Below are positions 8,007-16,720 of a stretch of DNA of 41,844 nt, in pieces. Location: positions 1-41,844 of the forward strand of contig JAFGGQ010000063.1 in assembly GCA_016930435.1 (NCBI GenBank), written 5' to 3'. The notes beneath the pieces are model-generated. The model was given only the letters and a program-made list of their open reading frames with translations. It ran no database searches and had not been told where the DNA came from. This stretch comes from a bacterium. Its GTDB lineage: Bacteria; UBP14; UBA6098; JAFGQG01. A program made the position numbers and the translations under genes. Numbering within the stretch: position 1 is the stretch's first letter; each line of letters opens with the position of its first letter.

Positions 8007-8012
8007 TAAACA

Positions 8013-8396
8013 GTGAATATCTATGTAGGCAATCTTGCTCATGAAACTACTGAAGCGGAATTGCGAGAAGCCTTTCAGGCTTACGGAGAAGTAGAAAAGG
8101 TAACCATCATCAAAGATAGATATAGTGGCGAATCCAGAGGATTTGGCTTCGTAGAGATGCCTTCCAAAGAAGAAGCTCAGTCGGCGATGAAAGAGCTTAA
8201 TGGCACGGAATTAAAAGGCCGCGCATTGACGGTGAATGAAGCACGCCCCCGGGTTGAACGTGGTGGTAATAGTGGTGGCGGCGGTGGTCGGGAACGTCGG
8301 CCAGGTGGCACCGGACGCCCATCGAGTGGCGGTCGAAATACCGGCGGCAGAAGCTCTGGCGGGAAAAGCTCCGGCGGCGGACACCGTTCCTGGTAA
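8013..8396 (+). CDS. Glycine-rich RRM RNA-binding protein
   Basis: A 127-residue protein with one RNA recognition motif: RNP2 IYVGNL at 3-8 and RNP1 RGFGFVEM at 42-49. A C-terminal tail (about 85-127) rich in Gly, Arg and Ser follows. Cyanobacterial and other bacterial Rbp proteins of this design bind single-stranded RNA and are often cold-induced; the RGG/SG-like tail is thought to help binding or condensate formation. The start is GTG behind AAGGAG. The leader is unusually long and structured, which fits post-transcriptional or autogenous control. Function is inferred from the domain only. Confidence 0.9.
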   Translation: MNIYVGNLAHETTEAELREAFQAYGEVEKVTIIKDRYSGESRGFGFVEMPSKEEAQSAMKELNGTELKGRALTVNEARPRVERGGNSGGGGGRERRPGGTGRPSSGGRNTGGRSSGGKSSGGGHRSW

Positions 8397-8518
8397 AAGA
8401 CAACTTCCCTTAAAATAAGGTCTTTCAACAATCTGCCTCAGTTGTAGTAGGCGGCTTATATCCAGGACCTATAAGTAGGATTCTTCGGATAAGAAGGATT
8501 GTAGTCTCTATTTTCAAC

Positions 8519-8547
8519 TTGCTTATCTTGGGCAGGCCTTTTATATT
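8519..8547 (+). promoter_or_regulatory. Possible glpK promoter
   Basis: TTGCTT at 8519-8524 and TATATT at 8542-8547 are spaced 17 bases and lie about 40 bases ahead of the glycerol kinase ATG. The -10 box is close to consensus and the -35 box matches only in TTG. The rest of the 193-base gap after the RRM gene has short imperfect hairpins (for example CCTTA-AAA-TAAGG near 8407-8420) but no gene. Confidence 0.35.
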
Positions 8548-8589
8548 ATTTCCGTTTATTATCCTAATACCGAGGCCCTATCCCGTTTT

Positions 8590-10089
8590 ATGAGCAGCAA
8601 TGTGAACTATATCCTGACTTTTGATCAAGGCACTACCAGTTCCCGGGCAGTCCTTATTGACCAAAAAGGCCAGATTGTAGATATGGTCCAAGAGGAGTTG
8701 ACCCAGTATTTCCCCCAGCCAGGCTGGGTGGAGCATGACCCCTTAGAGATCTGGAATACCCAGCTTGAAGTCGCCCGAAAGCTGCTCAGAAAAAATAAGA
8801 TCAATGTTAAGGAGATCGCCGGCCTGGGCATTACTAATCAACGTGAAACTACCATAGTTTGGGACCGATCCTCGGGTATTCCACTTTATAGGGCAATTGT
8901 ATGGCAAGACCGCCGTACTTCTGAGCATTGCGGGAAATTGAAGTCAGCGGGATTAACGGCCGGGATCAGGGAACGTTCCGGATTGGTCCTCGATGCCTAT
9001 TTTTCCGCTACTAAATTAGCCTGGATACTGGATAATGTACCCGAAGTTAGGTCAAGAGCAATACATGGCGAACTGGCTTTTGGCAACGTTGATTCATGGC
9101 TGATCTGGAATCTCACCGGTGGAAAAGTCCATGCTACTGATGTGACAAATGCCAGCCGGACTATGCTATTCAATATCAACAAGCTTAACTGGGATAATAA
9201 GCTTCTGGAGATTTTCGATGTTCCCCGGGCTATACTGCCTGAAGTAAAAAGCTCAAGCGAGGTCTATGGTCAAACAGACCCCTCCCTTTTCGGCAGCCCA
9301 ATCACTATCTGCGGGGTTGCAGGTGATCAACAGGCAGCGCTGTTCGGAGGGTGTTGCCTCCGAAAAGGCATGGTCAAGAACACCTACGGAACAGGTTGCT
9401 TTATGGTTATGAACACCGGTCATAAACCGGTCTATTCTCAACATAATCTTTTATCAACAATTGGCTGGTCCTTAGGAGATAGTACTATTTACGCTTTAGA
9501 AGGAAGCGTATTTACCGGAGGATCGGTAGTACAATGGCTCAGGGATGGTCTCGGGTTGATAAAAGACTCCTTCGAGGTAGAAACGTTAGCGGGTGAAGTT
9601 GCCTATAATGGAGGCGTGTATTTTGTCCCGGCCTTTACGGGCTTGGGTGCGCCCCACTGGGATCAATATGCCCGGGGCACCATTGCAGGACTGACCCGGG
9701 GTTCCACAGCAGGGCATCTGGCCCGGGCAGCGCTGGAAGCTATCGCTTTTCAAACCTACGACGTCCTTGAAGCAATGAAAGCAGATTCCGGCATCGAACC
9801 TATTGAGTTAAGGGTGGATGGAGGCGCGGCGGTCAATAACCTGCTCATGCAGTTTCAGGCTGATATACTGGGAATTAAGGTAGTCAGACCCCGAATATTG
9901 GAATCCACAGCAATAGGAGCAGGTTACCTGGCAGGATTGGCCGTGAAATTCTGGAAGGATATAGAGGAGATACAAGCTAACTGGCAAGCCGAACGGTCTT
10001 TTATGCCGGGAATGGATGAAAAGCATAGAGCATCTCTCCTAAAAGGCTGGAAAGAGGCTGTTAAATGTGCCAGGAGCTTTTATCCCTAA
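8590..10089 (+). CDS. glpK: Glycerol kinase
   Basis: This 499-residue FGGY-family kinase phosphorylates glycerol to sn-glycerol 3-phosphate with ATP in the cytoplasm. Visible hallmarks are the N-terminal phosphate loop [10 protein letters not shown] (about 10-19), the glycerol-binding region [18 protein letters not shown] and WQDRRT. The C-terminal FGGY signature region [20 protein letters not shown] is also present. Length matches the family. The ATG at 8590 lacks a strong SD (only a distant GAGG), but the protein N-terminus aligns well with the family. No glpF or glpD neighbour is present, so it is a stand-alone gene here. It converges on the efflux operon, with 131 non-coding bases between. 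Confidence 0.95.
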   Translation: MSSNVNYILTFDQGTTSSRAVLIDQKGQIVDMVQEELTQYFPQPGWVEHDPLEIWNTQLEVARKLLRKNKINVKEIAGLGITNQRETTIVWDRSSGIPLYRAIVWQDRRTSEHCGKLKSAGLTAGIRERSGLVLDAYFSATKLAWILDNVPEVRSRAIHGELAFGNVDSWLIWNLTGGKVHATDVTNASRTMLFNINKLNWDNKLLEIFDVPRAILPEVKSSSEVYGQTDPSLFGSPITICGVAGDQQAALFGGCCLRKGMVKNTYGTGCFMVMNTGHKPVYSQHNLLSTIGWSLGDSTIYALEGSVFTGGSVVQWLRDGLGLIKDSFEVETLAGEVAYNGGVYFVPAFTGLGAPHWDQYARGTIAGLTRGSTAGHLARAALEAIAFQTYDVLEAMKADSGIEPIELRVDGGAAVNNLLMQFQADILGIKVVRPRILESTAIGAGYLAGLAVKFWKDIEEIQANWQAERSFMPGMDEKHRASLLKGWKEAVKCARSFYP

Positions 10090-10220
10090 AGATTATTTCA
10101 ACCCTGTTATTAAGACCAATCATTTCTACAAACCGGTCAGTGGGAACCAAAAAACACTATATCACGGGGCCAGATCGGTTAATAACCTTGACAGATATCC
10201 AGTATAATTGCTATAATAAT

Positions 10221-12212
10221 CTATTCATATCTTAGCGCTTCAATGGGGTCGAGTTTAGATGCTTTATTAGCTGGATACATTCCGAAGAAAATACCCACCA
10301 GGACAGCGAAGCCGAAGGAAAGCACCACAGAACTCATTGTAACAACGGATTTCCCTCCGTCAGCAGACATGAAGCGGGGACCCATCATCCCAACCCCTAC
10401 GAACATATTACCCAGAGTACTGGCGAATACAATCCCAACTAAGATGCCCAGCAATCCTCCTACCAGGGCCAGGATGGTAGATTCGATCAGGAATTGCACC
10501 AGAATGTCCCGGCGCTTGGCACCTACTGCTTTCCTGATGCCGATCTCCCGGGTTCTCTCGGTTACCGAAACCAGCATGATGTTCATGATCCCGATGCCGC
10601 CAACAAGCAGAGCGATAGCGGCTATACAAGCAAGCATTAGTTTTAAAGTGCCCACGGTCTCTTCAATGGTGGTCTGGAACTCTTCCTGACTTCGAATACG
10701 GAAATCCTGCACTTTGTTATGGAGTTCAAACAATAGGTCATTCACTTCCGTTTGCACTGCCGATGTTTGCTCAGAGGTAAAGGACTGTATATAGATCGCG
10801 CTGAGTACATCACTTCCCGAAAAGCGCTTCTGGGCTGTAGTATAGGGGATGATGATCTGGTCGTCGAAATCTTCCCAGCCTACCCTGCCCTTCTCAGCTA
10901 ATACCCCAACGACCGTAAAGCGGTCATTACGAATCTTGATACTTTGCCCTACGGGATCGGTATCCTCAAACAGCTCATCCACGATGGTTTTTCCGACTAT
11001 GCAGACCTTTGCCCAGTTGGAAACGTCCTTTTCAGAGAGGAACCTGCCTTTATTTAACTCCAGATTCCGTATGAGCTTGTAAGGATAAGATGTACCTATG
11101 ATCATGGTATCCCAGTATTTATCCATATATTTTACGCGTTCATTACTTCGGACCAGCGGAGCCACTTCCTTGACACCCTGGACTTGTGTTTTAATAGCAT
11201 CTACGTTATCCTGAGTCAAGCCATCAGAGCGACCGCGCCACTCCAGTGCCTCCTCCTTGGTCTCCGCCCGTGCCGGAAAAATCATCACCACATTGGAACC
11301 GAGCTTCTCAATCTGTGAAGTGATTTGGTATTTTGCTCCCTCCCCGATACCCAGCGTTCCGATTACTGCCGCAACCCCAATGATTATTCCCAGCATGGTT
11401 AGAAAGGACCGAAGCTTGTTTCCCAGCAATCCCTTATAACCGGACGAAAAACCGGACATAAGGCTTCCCCAGAGACTACTCTTACGGTGGGATAGGGTAT
11501 AATGTTCATCTAAGTCTTCAGAATCGGGCCTATTTCTCATTTCCTCGATGATCTGCCCATCCCTTACCCGAATAACCCGATCTGCATACTTTGCTATTTC
11601 AGGGTCATGGGTGACCAGTACTATTGTTTTACCCTGACGGTTAAGACTCCGGAAGATTTCCATGATCTCTTTGCCCGATGTGGTATCCAGGTTCCCGGTG
11701 GGTTCGTCGGCAAGGATTATCTGGGGATTATTAACCAGTGCCCGGGCAATAGCTACCCGTTGTCTTTCGCCGCCGGACATTTTATTCGGAAAATGATGAG
11801 CCCGGTGGGATAGATTAACCGCTTTCAGAGCATCCAGAGCCATCTTGTGACGCTCCCCCTTGATCATGCCGGCGTAAAGAAGTGGCAGTTCAACATTGCT
11901 AAGCGCCGAAGTCCGGGGAAGCAGGTTGAAGGTTTGGAATACAAAACCGATGAGTTTGTTCCGAATATCTGAAAGTTGATCCTCGGTAAGATCATCCACC
12001 CGTTGATCGTGGAGCAGGTATTCCCCGGAGGTAGGCTTGGAAAGACAACCGATTATATCCATTAGAGTCGTTTTTCCGGAACCGGAAGCGCCCATTATAG
12101 AGACGAATTCACCCTTCTCAACCTCCAGAGAGATCCCCCTCAAAGCCTCCACCGATACCTGTCCCATCTGAAATCTCTTTTTTATATCTATTGCTTTTAT
12201 TAAAGTTGACAT
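10221..12212 (-). CDS. macB: MacB-type ABC transporter (ATPase-permease fusion)
   Basis: A 663-residue fusion. An N-terminal ABC ATPase (Walker [10 protein letters not shown] at 41-49, signature SGGERQR, Walker [11 protein letters not shown]) is followed by a linker and a MacB/FtsX permease. The permease has one helix near 280 ([19 protein letters not shown]), a large periplasmic domain, and three C-terminal helices including the [19 protein letters not shown] loop. MacB-type pumps drive export of lipopeptides, heme precursors or macrolides through an adaptor and TolC. The start is ATG 12212, whose SD AAGGA overlaps the adaptor gene's TAA 16 bases upstream; a longer in-frame extension would overlap the adaptor. 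It is the last gene of the operon. Substrate unknown. Confidence 0.9.
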   Translation of the reverse strand: MSTLIKAIDIKKRFQMGQVSVEALRGISLEVEKGEFVSIMGASGSGKTTLMDIIGCLSKPTSGEYLLHDQRVDDLTEDQLSDIRNKLIGFVFQTFNLLPRTSALSNVELPLLYAGMIKGERHKMALDALKAVNLSHRAHHFPNKMSGGERQRVAIARALVNNPQIILADEPTGNLDTTSGKEIMEIFRSLNRQGKTIVLVTHDPEIAKYADRVIRVRDGQIIEEMRNRPDSEDLDEHYTLSHRKSSLWGSLMSGFSSGYKGLLGNKLRSFLTMLGIIIGVAAVIGTLGIGEGAKYQITSQIEKLGSNVVMIFPARAETKEEALEWRGRSDGLTQDNVDAIKTQVQGVKEVAPLVRSNERVKYMDKYWDTMIIGTSYPYKLIRNLELNKGRFLSEKDVSNWAKVCIVGKTIVDELFEDTDPVGQSIKIRNDRFTVVGVLAEKGRVGWEDFDDQIIIPYTTAQKRFSGSDVLSAIYIQSFTSEQTSAVQTEVNDLLFELHNKVQDFRIRSQEEFQTTIEETVGTLKLMLACIAAIALLVGGIGIMNIMLVSVTERTREIGIRKAVGAKRRDILVQFLIESTILALVGGLLGILVGIVFASTLGNMFVGVGMMGPRFMSADGGKSVVTMSSVVLSFGFAVLVGIFFGMYPANKASKLDPIEALRYE

Positions 12213-12228
12213 ATTGTTCACTTTTTCC

Positions 12229-13653
12229 TTACATTGGGGGTCGCCCAAAGTCGCCTTTATTTGACTCAGATGTCTCAACCTTGGATGGTGATAGCAAAAC
12301 CTTTTGCCCTTCTTTTAATCCTGAGAGTATCTCTATGTTGACCTCGCCTTCCAGTCCGGTTTCTACAACAACAACTTCGATTTTATCCCCCTCCGGTATT
12401 TTTACCTTAAACTGTTGATCCTCTTCATAAACCGCTTCGATGGGAACAACCAGTGTATTTCTGGTTTGAGCTATGATGATGTCCAGGTCGCCGGTCATTC
12501 CTGGCTTTATTAGTTCAATCCCGTTATCTTCGACAATTTCAGGGGGGATTGGGGGAGAGCCGGGGATGGTCCCGACTGCTAGTTCCGGCCTTCCTAATCC
12601 AAACTCTTTCAATTTCTCATCTATAGCCATCCTCATTTGGTCGCGGTCTAAGCCCTGCTGTGAAAGCTTTTGCATGGTATTTCTAATCTCCTTCTGCTGT
12701 TTTTCATTGAGCTGGGCAAGGATATTTTCCATCCCTTTCCGCTGAGATTGCCGGTCATCCTCCCTCTGTAATTGGCCTGAAGCAGAACCAATTATCTCCA
12801 CTTCTACCGGATAAACAACAATATTGTTGGATTGGATTCCGGCTGGAGCAATTTTTTTCACACGACCCCGGTAGATTTTACCTCGGATTGCGTCAAATCC
12901 AATATCCACAGGTTGTCCAGTTTTTACCTGGCCCACATCTACCTCGTTGATGTTGGTTTTCACTATCAATTTACTGAGGTCTGCGATGACCATCAGAACC
13001 GTTCCGCCACCCCCAACGGATTGAGTACCCGAAGTAATCATCTCACCCTCCTCAATGCTGCAATCAAGAACCACTCCGGACATTGGGGATTTTATAATGA
13101 AATTATCAAACCTCATCTCCGACAAAGCCTGAGCCATATTTATACTATTACCACCAAGAGTAAGCCATAATTGCTTTTCCGAAAGTTCATGAGAGATCTT
13201 GCTGTTCTCAAAGGATTTTTGGGCGTCTTCCACTTCTTTAAGTGCTATGAAGCCCTTTTCGTATAATTCTTCTTTCCTTTTTAAATTACGCTCCGCTTCT
13301 TCCCGATTCAGCATGGCTTGCTCGTAAGAGGCCCGTGACTGAGCAATCTGCTTGGCCATTGATGATTCCTGCTGGATAAGCACCAGCCGATCACCTGCCT
13401 TCACGCTGTCCCCTTCTTCAACATAGATGGCTTTTACTTCCCCGGAGAATTCGGATTTAATATCCACAGTAGTCAGAGGTTCTACGGTTCCGCTTTCCGT
13501 AACTTTAAGCACAATATCATTCCTGCCTACGGTTGCCGTAACCAGTTGGTTATTGTTTTTGGCTTTTTCGCCGGGTAGTATTTTTAAAAAAAGAACCAGT
13601 GCAAAAACCAGGATAACTAATGCACTTATTATGATAATGACTTTTTTCTTCAT
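12229..13653 (-). CDS. macA: MacA/HlyD-family periplasmic adaptor protein
   Basis: The 474-residue adaptor links MacB to TolC. It has an N-terminal membrane anchor (KKKVIIIISALVILVFALVL) and a biotinyl-lipoyl-like half (GTVEPLTTVDIKSEFSGEV to EGDSVKAGDRL, about 55-95). An alpha-hairpin (about 98-165) precedes the second lipoyl half (IIKSPMSGVVLDCSIEEGE). A beta-barrel region and membrane-proximal domain end in EGQKVLLSP. Odd feature: about residues 295-380 form a Gln/Glu/Lys-rich helical insert followed by a Pro-rich stretch (IPGSPPIPPEIV) inside the barrel region, making the protein longer than typical MacA. The start ATG follows AGGAGG with 5-base spacing. It lies 43 bases behind tolC and 16 ahead of macB. 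Confidence 0.9.
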   Translation of the reverse strand: MKKKVIIIISALVILVFALVLFLKILPGEKAKNNNQLVTATVGRNDIVLKVTESGTVEPLTTVDIKSEFSGEVKAIYVEEGDSVKAGDRLVLIQQESSMAKQIAQSRASYEQAMLNREEAERNLKRKEELYEKGFIALKEVEDAQKSFENSKISHELSEKQLWLTLGGNSINMAQALSEMRFDNFIIKSPMSGVVLDCSIEEGEMITSGTQSVGGGGTVLMVIADLSKLIVKTNINEVDVGQVKTGQPVDIGFDAIRGKIYRGRVKKIAPAGIQSNNIVVYPVEVEIIGSASGQLQREDDRQSQRKGMENILAQLNEKQQKEIRNTMQKLSQQGLDRDQMRMAIDEKLKEFGLGRPELAVGTIPGSPPIPPEIVEDNGIELIKPGMTGDLDIIIAQTRNTLVVPIEAVYEEDQQFKVKIPEGDKIEVVVVETGLEGEVNIEILSGLKEGQKVLLSPSKVETSESNKGDFGRPPM

Positions 13654-13696
13654 GGATACCTCCTGAATATCTAAATTGGATAAAGTACAGTATTAA

Positions 13697-15061
13697 TTAT
13701 TCAATTTCATAGGGTGGCTGGCCCGTGACCATATTAAACTTCGCCCGTGCATAAAGATAATCATAAACAGCCCGGATATAATTTAATTCACTGCTTGTCA
13801 GAGCCACTCCGGCGTCGAGAACCTCGGTGATGGGAGCGGTTTGGGTCTCATAGCGACCCTTTGATGAATTATAATTATCTTCTGCTGATGCCACTTGCTT
13901 TTCGGTCAATTCAATCTTCTTTAATGAAGTAGTCAGGTTCAGGTAAGCCACTTTAACTTCCAGCTCTATCTTCTGCTGCAATTCTAACAGATCAAGCTGG
14001 GCATTTGAGAAGTCGATTTTAGCGGACTTGACAGCTCTTGTTTTGTCGCCTCCATAAAACAAAGGAACATTAAGGTTCAGTCCCACTTGCCAGCTGGAAT
14101 TTAAATCCCAGTTTTCACGGCTTATCTCTGTTTGGCCCAATACATAATCATCCATAAAAGCGGAATAATTGCCGTTTAGGGACAATGATGGCCAGCGGTT
14201 GATCTGGGCAAGCTGGATATTGTATTTCCGGGTAAGGGTATTGGCCTGCTGTTGTTGTATCTCTGACCGCTCTTTAAGGGCAAGCCGGGTATTAGCCTCC
14301 AGGTCGATTAGGCCTGATATTTCCAAAGGGATCGGCTTTATTGATAAAGGGGTGTCCAGTGGAAGACTCATGACCTGGTTCAATTCGGCCTGGGTAATTT
14401 CCAGATCACCCTTAGCTTGAATGGAATCCAATTGGGCACTAGTGTGCTCAACCCGGGCCTTTAAAATATCTGACCGGGGAACTAAACCCAATTCAAATTG
14501 AGCCTCTGCAAAGGCAAGATCATGTTTTTTCCGAATCAGGCTTTCCAACCTTAGCTTATATAGCTCCTGGCTCTCCAGGAAGTTGAAATACTTAGAGGCT
14601 ACCTCCATCATAAGGGACCTTTGATCGATAATAAATTGCTGCTCGGAAGATGTTAAGGCTAACCTCGATTTTTTGGTGCTAATAAGATTCCGACCACCGT
14701 TAAAAATGGTAACAGAAGCACCCAGTGTCAGGTTATAATGATTATCATCCCATTCAAGGGCGTCATACTGATCCGAAATGGTATAACCACCAGTCAGACT
14801 TGCTTTAGGCAGAAATTCCGACCAGGAATCCCTTAGCGCGATCCGGGATTGCTCCAGATCACCCCTGGACTGAATGAGCCGATAGGAGTTTAATACTGCT
14901 ATACTGATACAGTCATCAAGGTCCAGTGAGTCCCCAATGTTTAATGAGGATATCTCTACATCTGCATAGCTGGTTAAAATGCAGAAAAATAAAATACTGA
15001 ATATTATGACTATATTGCGTTTATACTTTCCTATGCAATAGCTGAAAAATGATTTTAAGAT
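13697..15061 (-). CDS. tolC: TolC-family outer-membrane efflux protein with apparent ATC start
   Basis: The minus-strand frame is open from the stop at 13697 back past 15061. It encodes a signal peptide (RNIVIIFSILFFCILTS then YADVE) and then a full TolC-type OEP repeat protein: LDDCISIAVLNSY, SEFLPKASLTGGY, later RWPSLSLNGNYSAF and YNSSKGRYETQTAPITEVLDA. Length from 15061 is 454 residues, normal for TolC. The only strong ribosome site is AAGGAGG at 15073-15067, exactly 5 bases ahead of an in-frame ATC at 15061-15059. There is no in-frame ATG, GTG or TTG before the signal peptide. The first ATG (14611) would remove the signal peptide and half the first barrel repeat. It is the first gene of the tolC-macA-macB operon. 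Confidence 0.85.
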   Translation of the reverse strand: MLKSFFSYCIGKYKRNIVIIFSILFFCILTSYADVEISSLNIGDSLDLDDCISIAVLNSYRLIQSRGDLEQSRIALRDSWSEFLPKASLTGGYTISDQYDALEWDDNHYNLTLGASVTIFNGGRNLISTKKSRLALTSSEQQFIIDQRSLMMEVASKYFNFLESQELYKLRLESLIRKKHDLAFAEAQFELGLVPRSDILKARVEHTSAQLDSIQAKGDLEITQAELNQVMSLPLDTPLSIKPIPLEISGLIDLEANTRLALKERSEIQQQQANTLTRKYNIQLAQINRWPSLSLNGNYSAFMDDYVLGQTEISRENWDLNSSWQVGLNLNVPLFYGGDKTRAVKSAKIDFSNAQLDLLELQQKIELEVKVAYLNLTTSLKKIELTEKQVASAEDNYNSSKGRYETQTAPITEVLDAGVALTSSELNYIRAVYDYLYARAKFNMVTGQPPYEIE

Positions 15062-15138
15062 AGCTGCCTCCTTTCTACAAATAAAATTACTGTTAAAAGT
15101 TAGACAATCAAAAGCATGGGGTGTTTAATTATTTTTGA

Positions 15139-15198
15139 AATATAATACTTTTTTGTCTATTCAACAATTTAGATATACCATATTTATTTTATCTAAAT
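15139..15198 (-). promoter_or_regulatory. Efflux-operon promoter and operator-like inverted repeat
   Basis: On the minus strand TTGTTG (15167-15162) and TATATT (15144-15139) are spaced exactly 17 bases and lie about 70 bases ahead of the tolC SD. Touching the -35 box is a perfect 9-bp inverted repeat, ATTTAGATA (15167-15175) and TATCTAAAT (15190-15198), with 14 bases between. Arm centres are 23 bp apart, about two helical turns, as expected for a dimeric repressor or activator bound on one DNA face. No regulator gene is adjacent on the same strand. Confidence 0.5.
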
Positions 15199-15339
15199 GT
15201 AGGAAATTACTATTAATCCGGCAAACGGTCTTTTCTATTCCAATCTAAAACCTTCCGATTATTTAACCTAAAGAATTATCAAAGCATTCTCTCATTTTTC
15301 CCCCTCCTGAATGCATGAAAATACCAGTTTTTACGGTGA

Positions 15340-15623
15340 TTTCAATCTGGTTACACGGAACCCTCCTGTATGGCCGGGAATGCCCTTGAAGATTCACATA
15401 GAGAGGATACCGTTATGTTACTCTTTTCTATCAAAAAAGTATAGTCTTTGTTCCCGTTTGGAATTATGGGATAATTCCGGAAAGGATTGCACTGCGGATA
15501 TTCAAACGCAACTTCATAACAAAATTGTATTCAGGCAACGATACAGGAACGTTCTTTTTCAAACTGATCGGAGAGAAACATTTAGGAGGCAGGGTTAACT
15601 TCAAGAGTACACCCGGGAAATGA
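15340..15623 (+). pseudogene. Remnant of a sensor histidine kinase ATPase domain
   Basis: Two frames together spell a HATPase_c domain. Frame 1 (15373-15443) reads GNALEDSHREDTVMLLFSI, the N-box region. Frame 0 (about 15402-15623) reads VFVPVWNYGIIPE (G1 box), then ERIALRIFKRNFITK (F box). It then reads GNDTGTFFFKLIGEKHLGGR and VNFKSTPGK (G2 box and last strand), and stops at TGA 15621. The order and spacing match histidine kinases whose typical text is VWNxGxIPE-RIFxRxFSTK-LGTYSxKLIxExxLGGRV. The dimerisation/phosphoacceptor part is missing, the frame changes once, and the G2 glycines are degraded. It is a dead fragment. Confidence 0.65.
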
Positions 15624-15762
15624 TTACTTCTTCGTCAGATTACATTGTTGATATTCTTACTCTGATGACACTTATTTTGTTGCCAATTTTTTAATAATAG
15701 TCTATCTTTAACTGATTTTTACTGAGATATTAGCAAATCTGCTGAATGGTTAGGGATGGTTT

Positions 15763-16572
15763 ATGAAATACACCAAGATTATTTTATATTTATGCCTGTT
15801 AATATTCTTGATCGGGGTCCAATTACTTTATGCGGACATCACTTTTCTGCCATTGGGACGTTCCTGGGCGGGTAATGCCGAACTTCCACTCCCATTGGGT
15901 GTCGGGATCACTTACTATCATCAGGAACAGGATTATCACATATCAAAACTTACATTAAACGAAGAGCCTTTATCGCAGGAAACCCTGGATACCCTGGGGG
16001 TTTTTAATATCAGTACTGAATGGAATTTTCTCTTGGACGCATGGGTACTACCATTTTTCAATGTTTTCGGTATTATGGGAAAAGTCTGGGGGGTCACGGA
16101 GGTCGATATCAATGAGATGGAGGGTATGGATATCGACCTTGATAATATTCAAAATATTGAATATGATGGTTGGATGTATGGAGGCGGAGGAACCCTGGCC
16201 GGTGGTGGCGGTATCTTTTTCGGTTCGGTCACTGCAACCATCACCAAGACCAATCTGGATGTAGCCACTTCCAGTGTGCGAGCCTGGGTTATGGCCCCCA
16301 AAGCAGGTGTAGTCGTAGAAAATTTATCCTTCTTCAATTCGGTCAACCTGTGGCTTGGAGCGATGTACCAGAATTCCGAAGAAAGCCACCAGGGTCATGT
16401 CGAAGTTCCCCTATTCGGAGAGCTGGAATACAAGGTAAAATTACACCAGGAAGAGCCCTGGAGTTACCAGTTGGGATTGGTTGCAGAATTGAGTAAAAGG
16501 GTCATACTGGCCATGGAAGGGGGCATGGGGGGCAGAAAACAACTATCCGCTACACTCCAATACCGTTTCTGA
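15763..16572 (+). CDS. Outer-membrane beta-barrel protein, unknown function
   Basis: A 269-residue exported protein with a Sec signal peptide (KIILYLCLLIFLIGVQLLYA, cleavage near LYADI). It is rich in Gly and aromatic residues with alternating strand patterns, and a poly-Gly turn (GGGGTLAGGGGIFFG) lies near 145-160. It ends LQYRF; a terminal aromatic is the normal insertion signal of barrel proteins. The ATG at 15763 is preceded by GGGATGG-like purines but no clean SD. The 140 bases between it and the histidine-kinase relic hold nothing recognisable. It converges with the next gene. I do not know its family. Confidence 0.65.
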   Translation: MKYTKIILYLCLLIFLIGVQLLYADITFLPLGRSWAGNAELPLPLGVGITYYHQEQDYHISKLTLNEEPLSQETLDTLGVFNISTEWNFLLDAWVLPFFNVFGIMGKVWGVTEVDINEMEGMDIDLDNIQNIEYDGWMYGGGGTLAGGGGIFFGSVTATITKTNLDVATSSVRAWVMAPKAGVVVENLSFFNSVNLWLGAMYQNSEESHQGHVEVPLFGELEYKVKLHQEEPWSYQLGLVAELSKRVILAMEGGMGGRKQLSATLQYRF

Positions 16573-16720
16573 ACACACGGTTATTGGCTTATCAGTTTAT
16601 TTTCATCACCTTTCTTTTAACGTATTAATAGTATAAACAATTGAACAACGGTAGGCAGTTTCCAATACCTTTTAATTTCCGTTATTATGCCCCGGATTAG
16701 CTATCAATCTGAATAATGGA

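Noticed and set aside
8177-8431. Pro/Arg-rich minus-strand frames opposite the RRM gene tail
   Set aside because: They are the antisense of the Gly/Ser/Arg-rich repeats, with no start signal.
14611-14611. ATG as tolC start
   Set aside because: It would remove the signal peptide and about 150 residues of conserved TolC sequence. No SD precedes it, whereas AAGGAGG lies at the upstream ATC.
15311-15598. 95-codon plus-strand frame starting at ATG 15311
   Set aside because: No ribosome site. The other two frames carry the histidine-kinase relic, so this frame is an accidental shadow.
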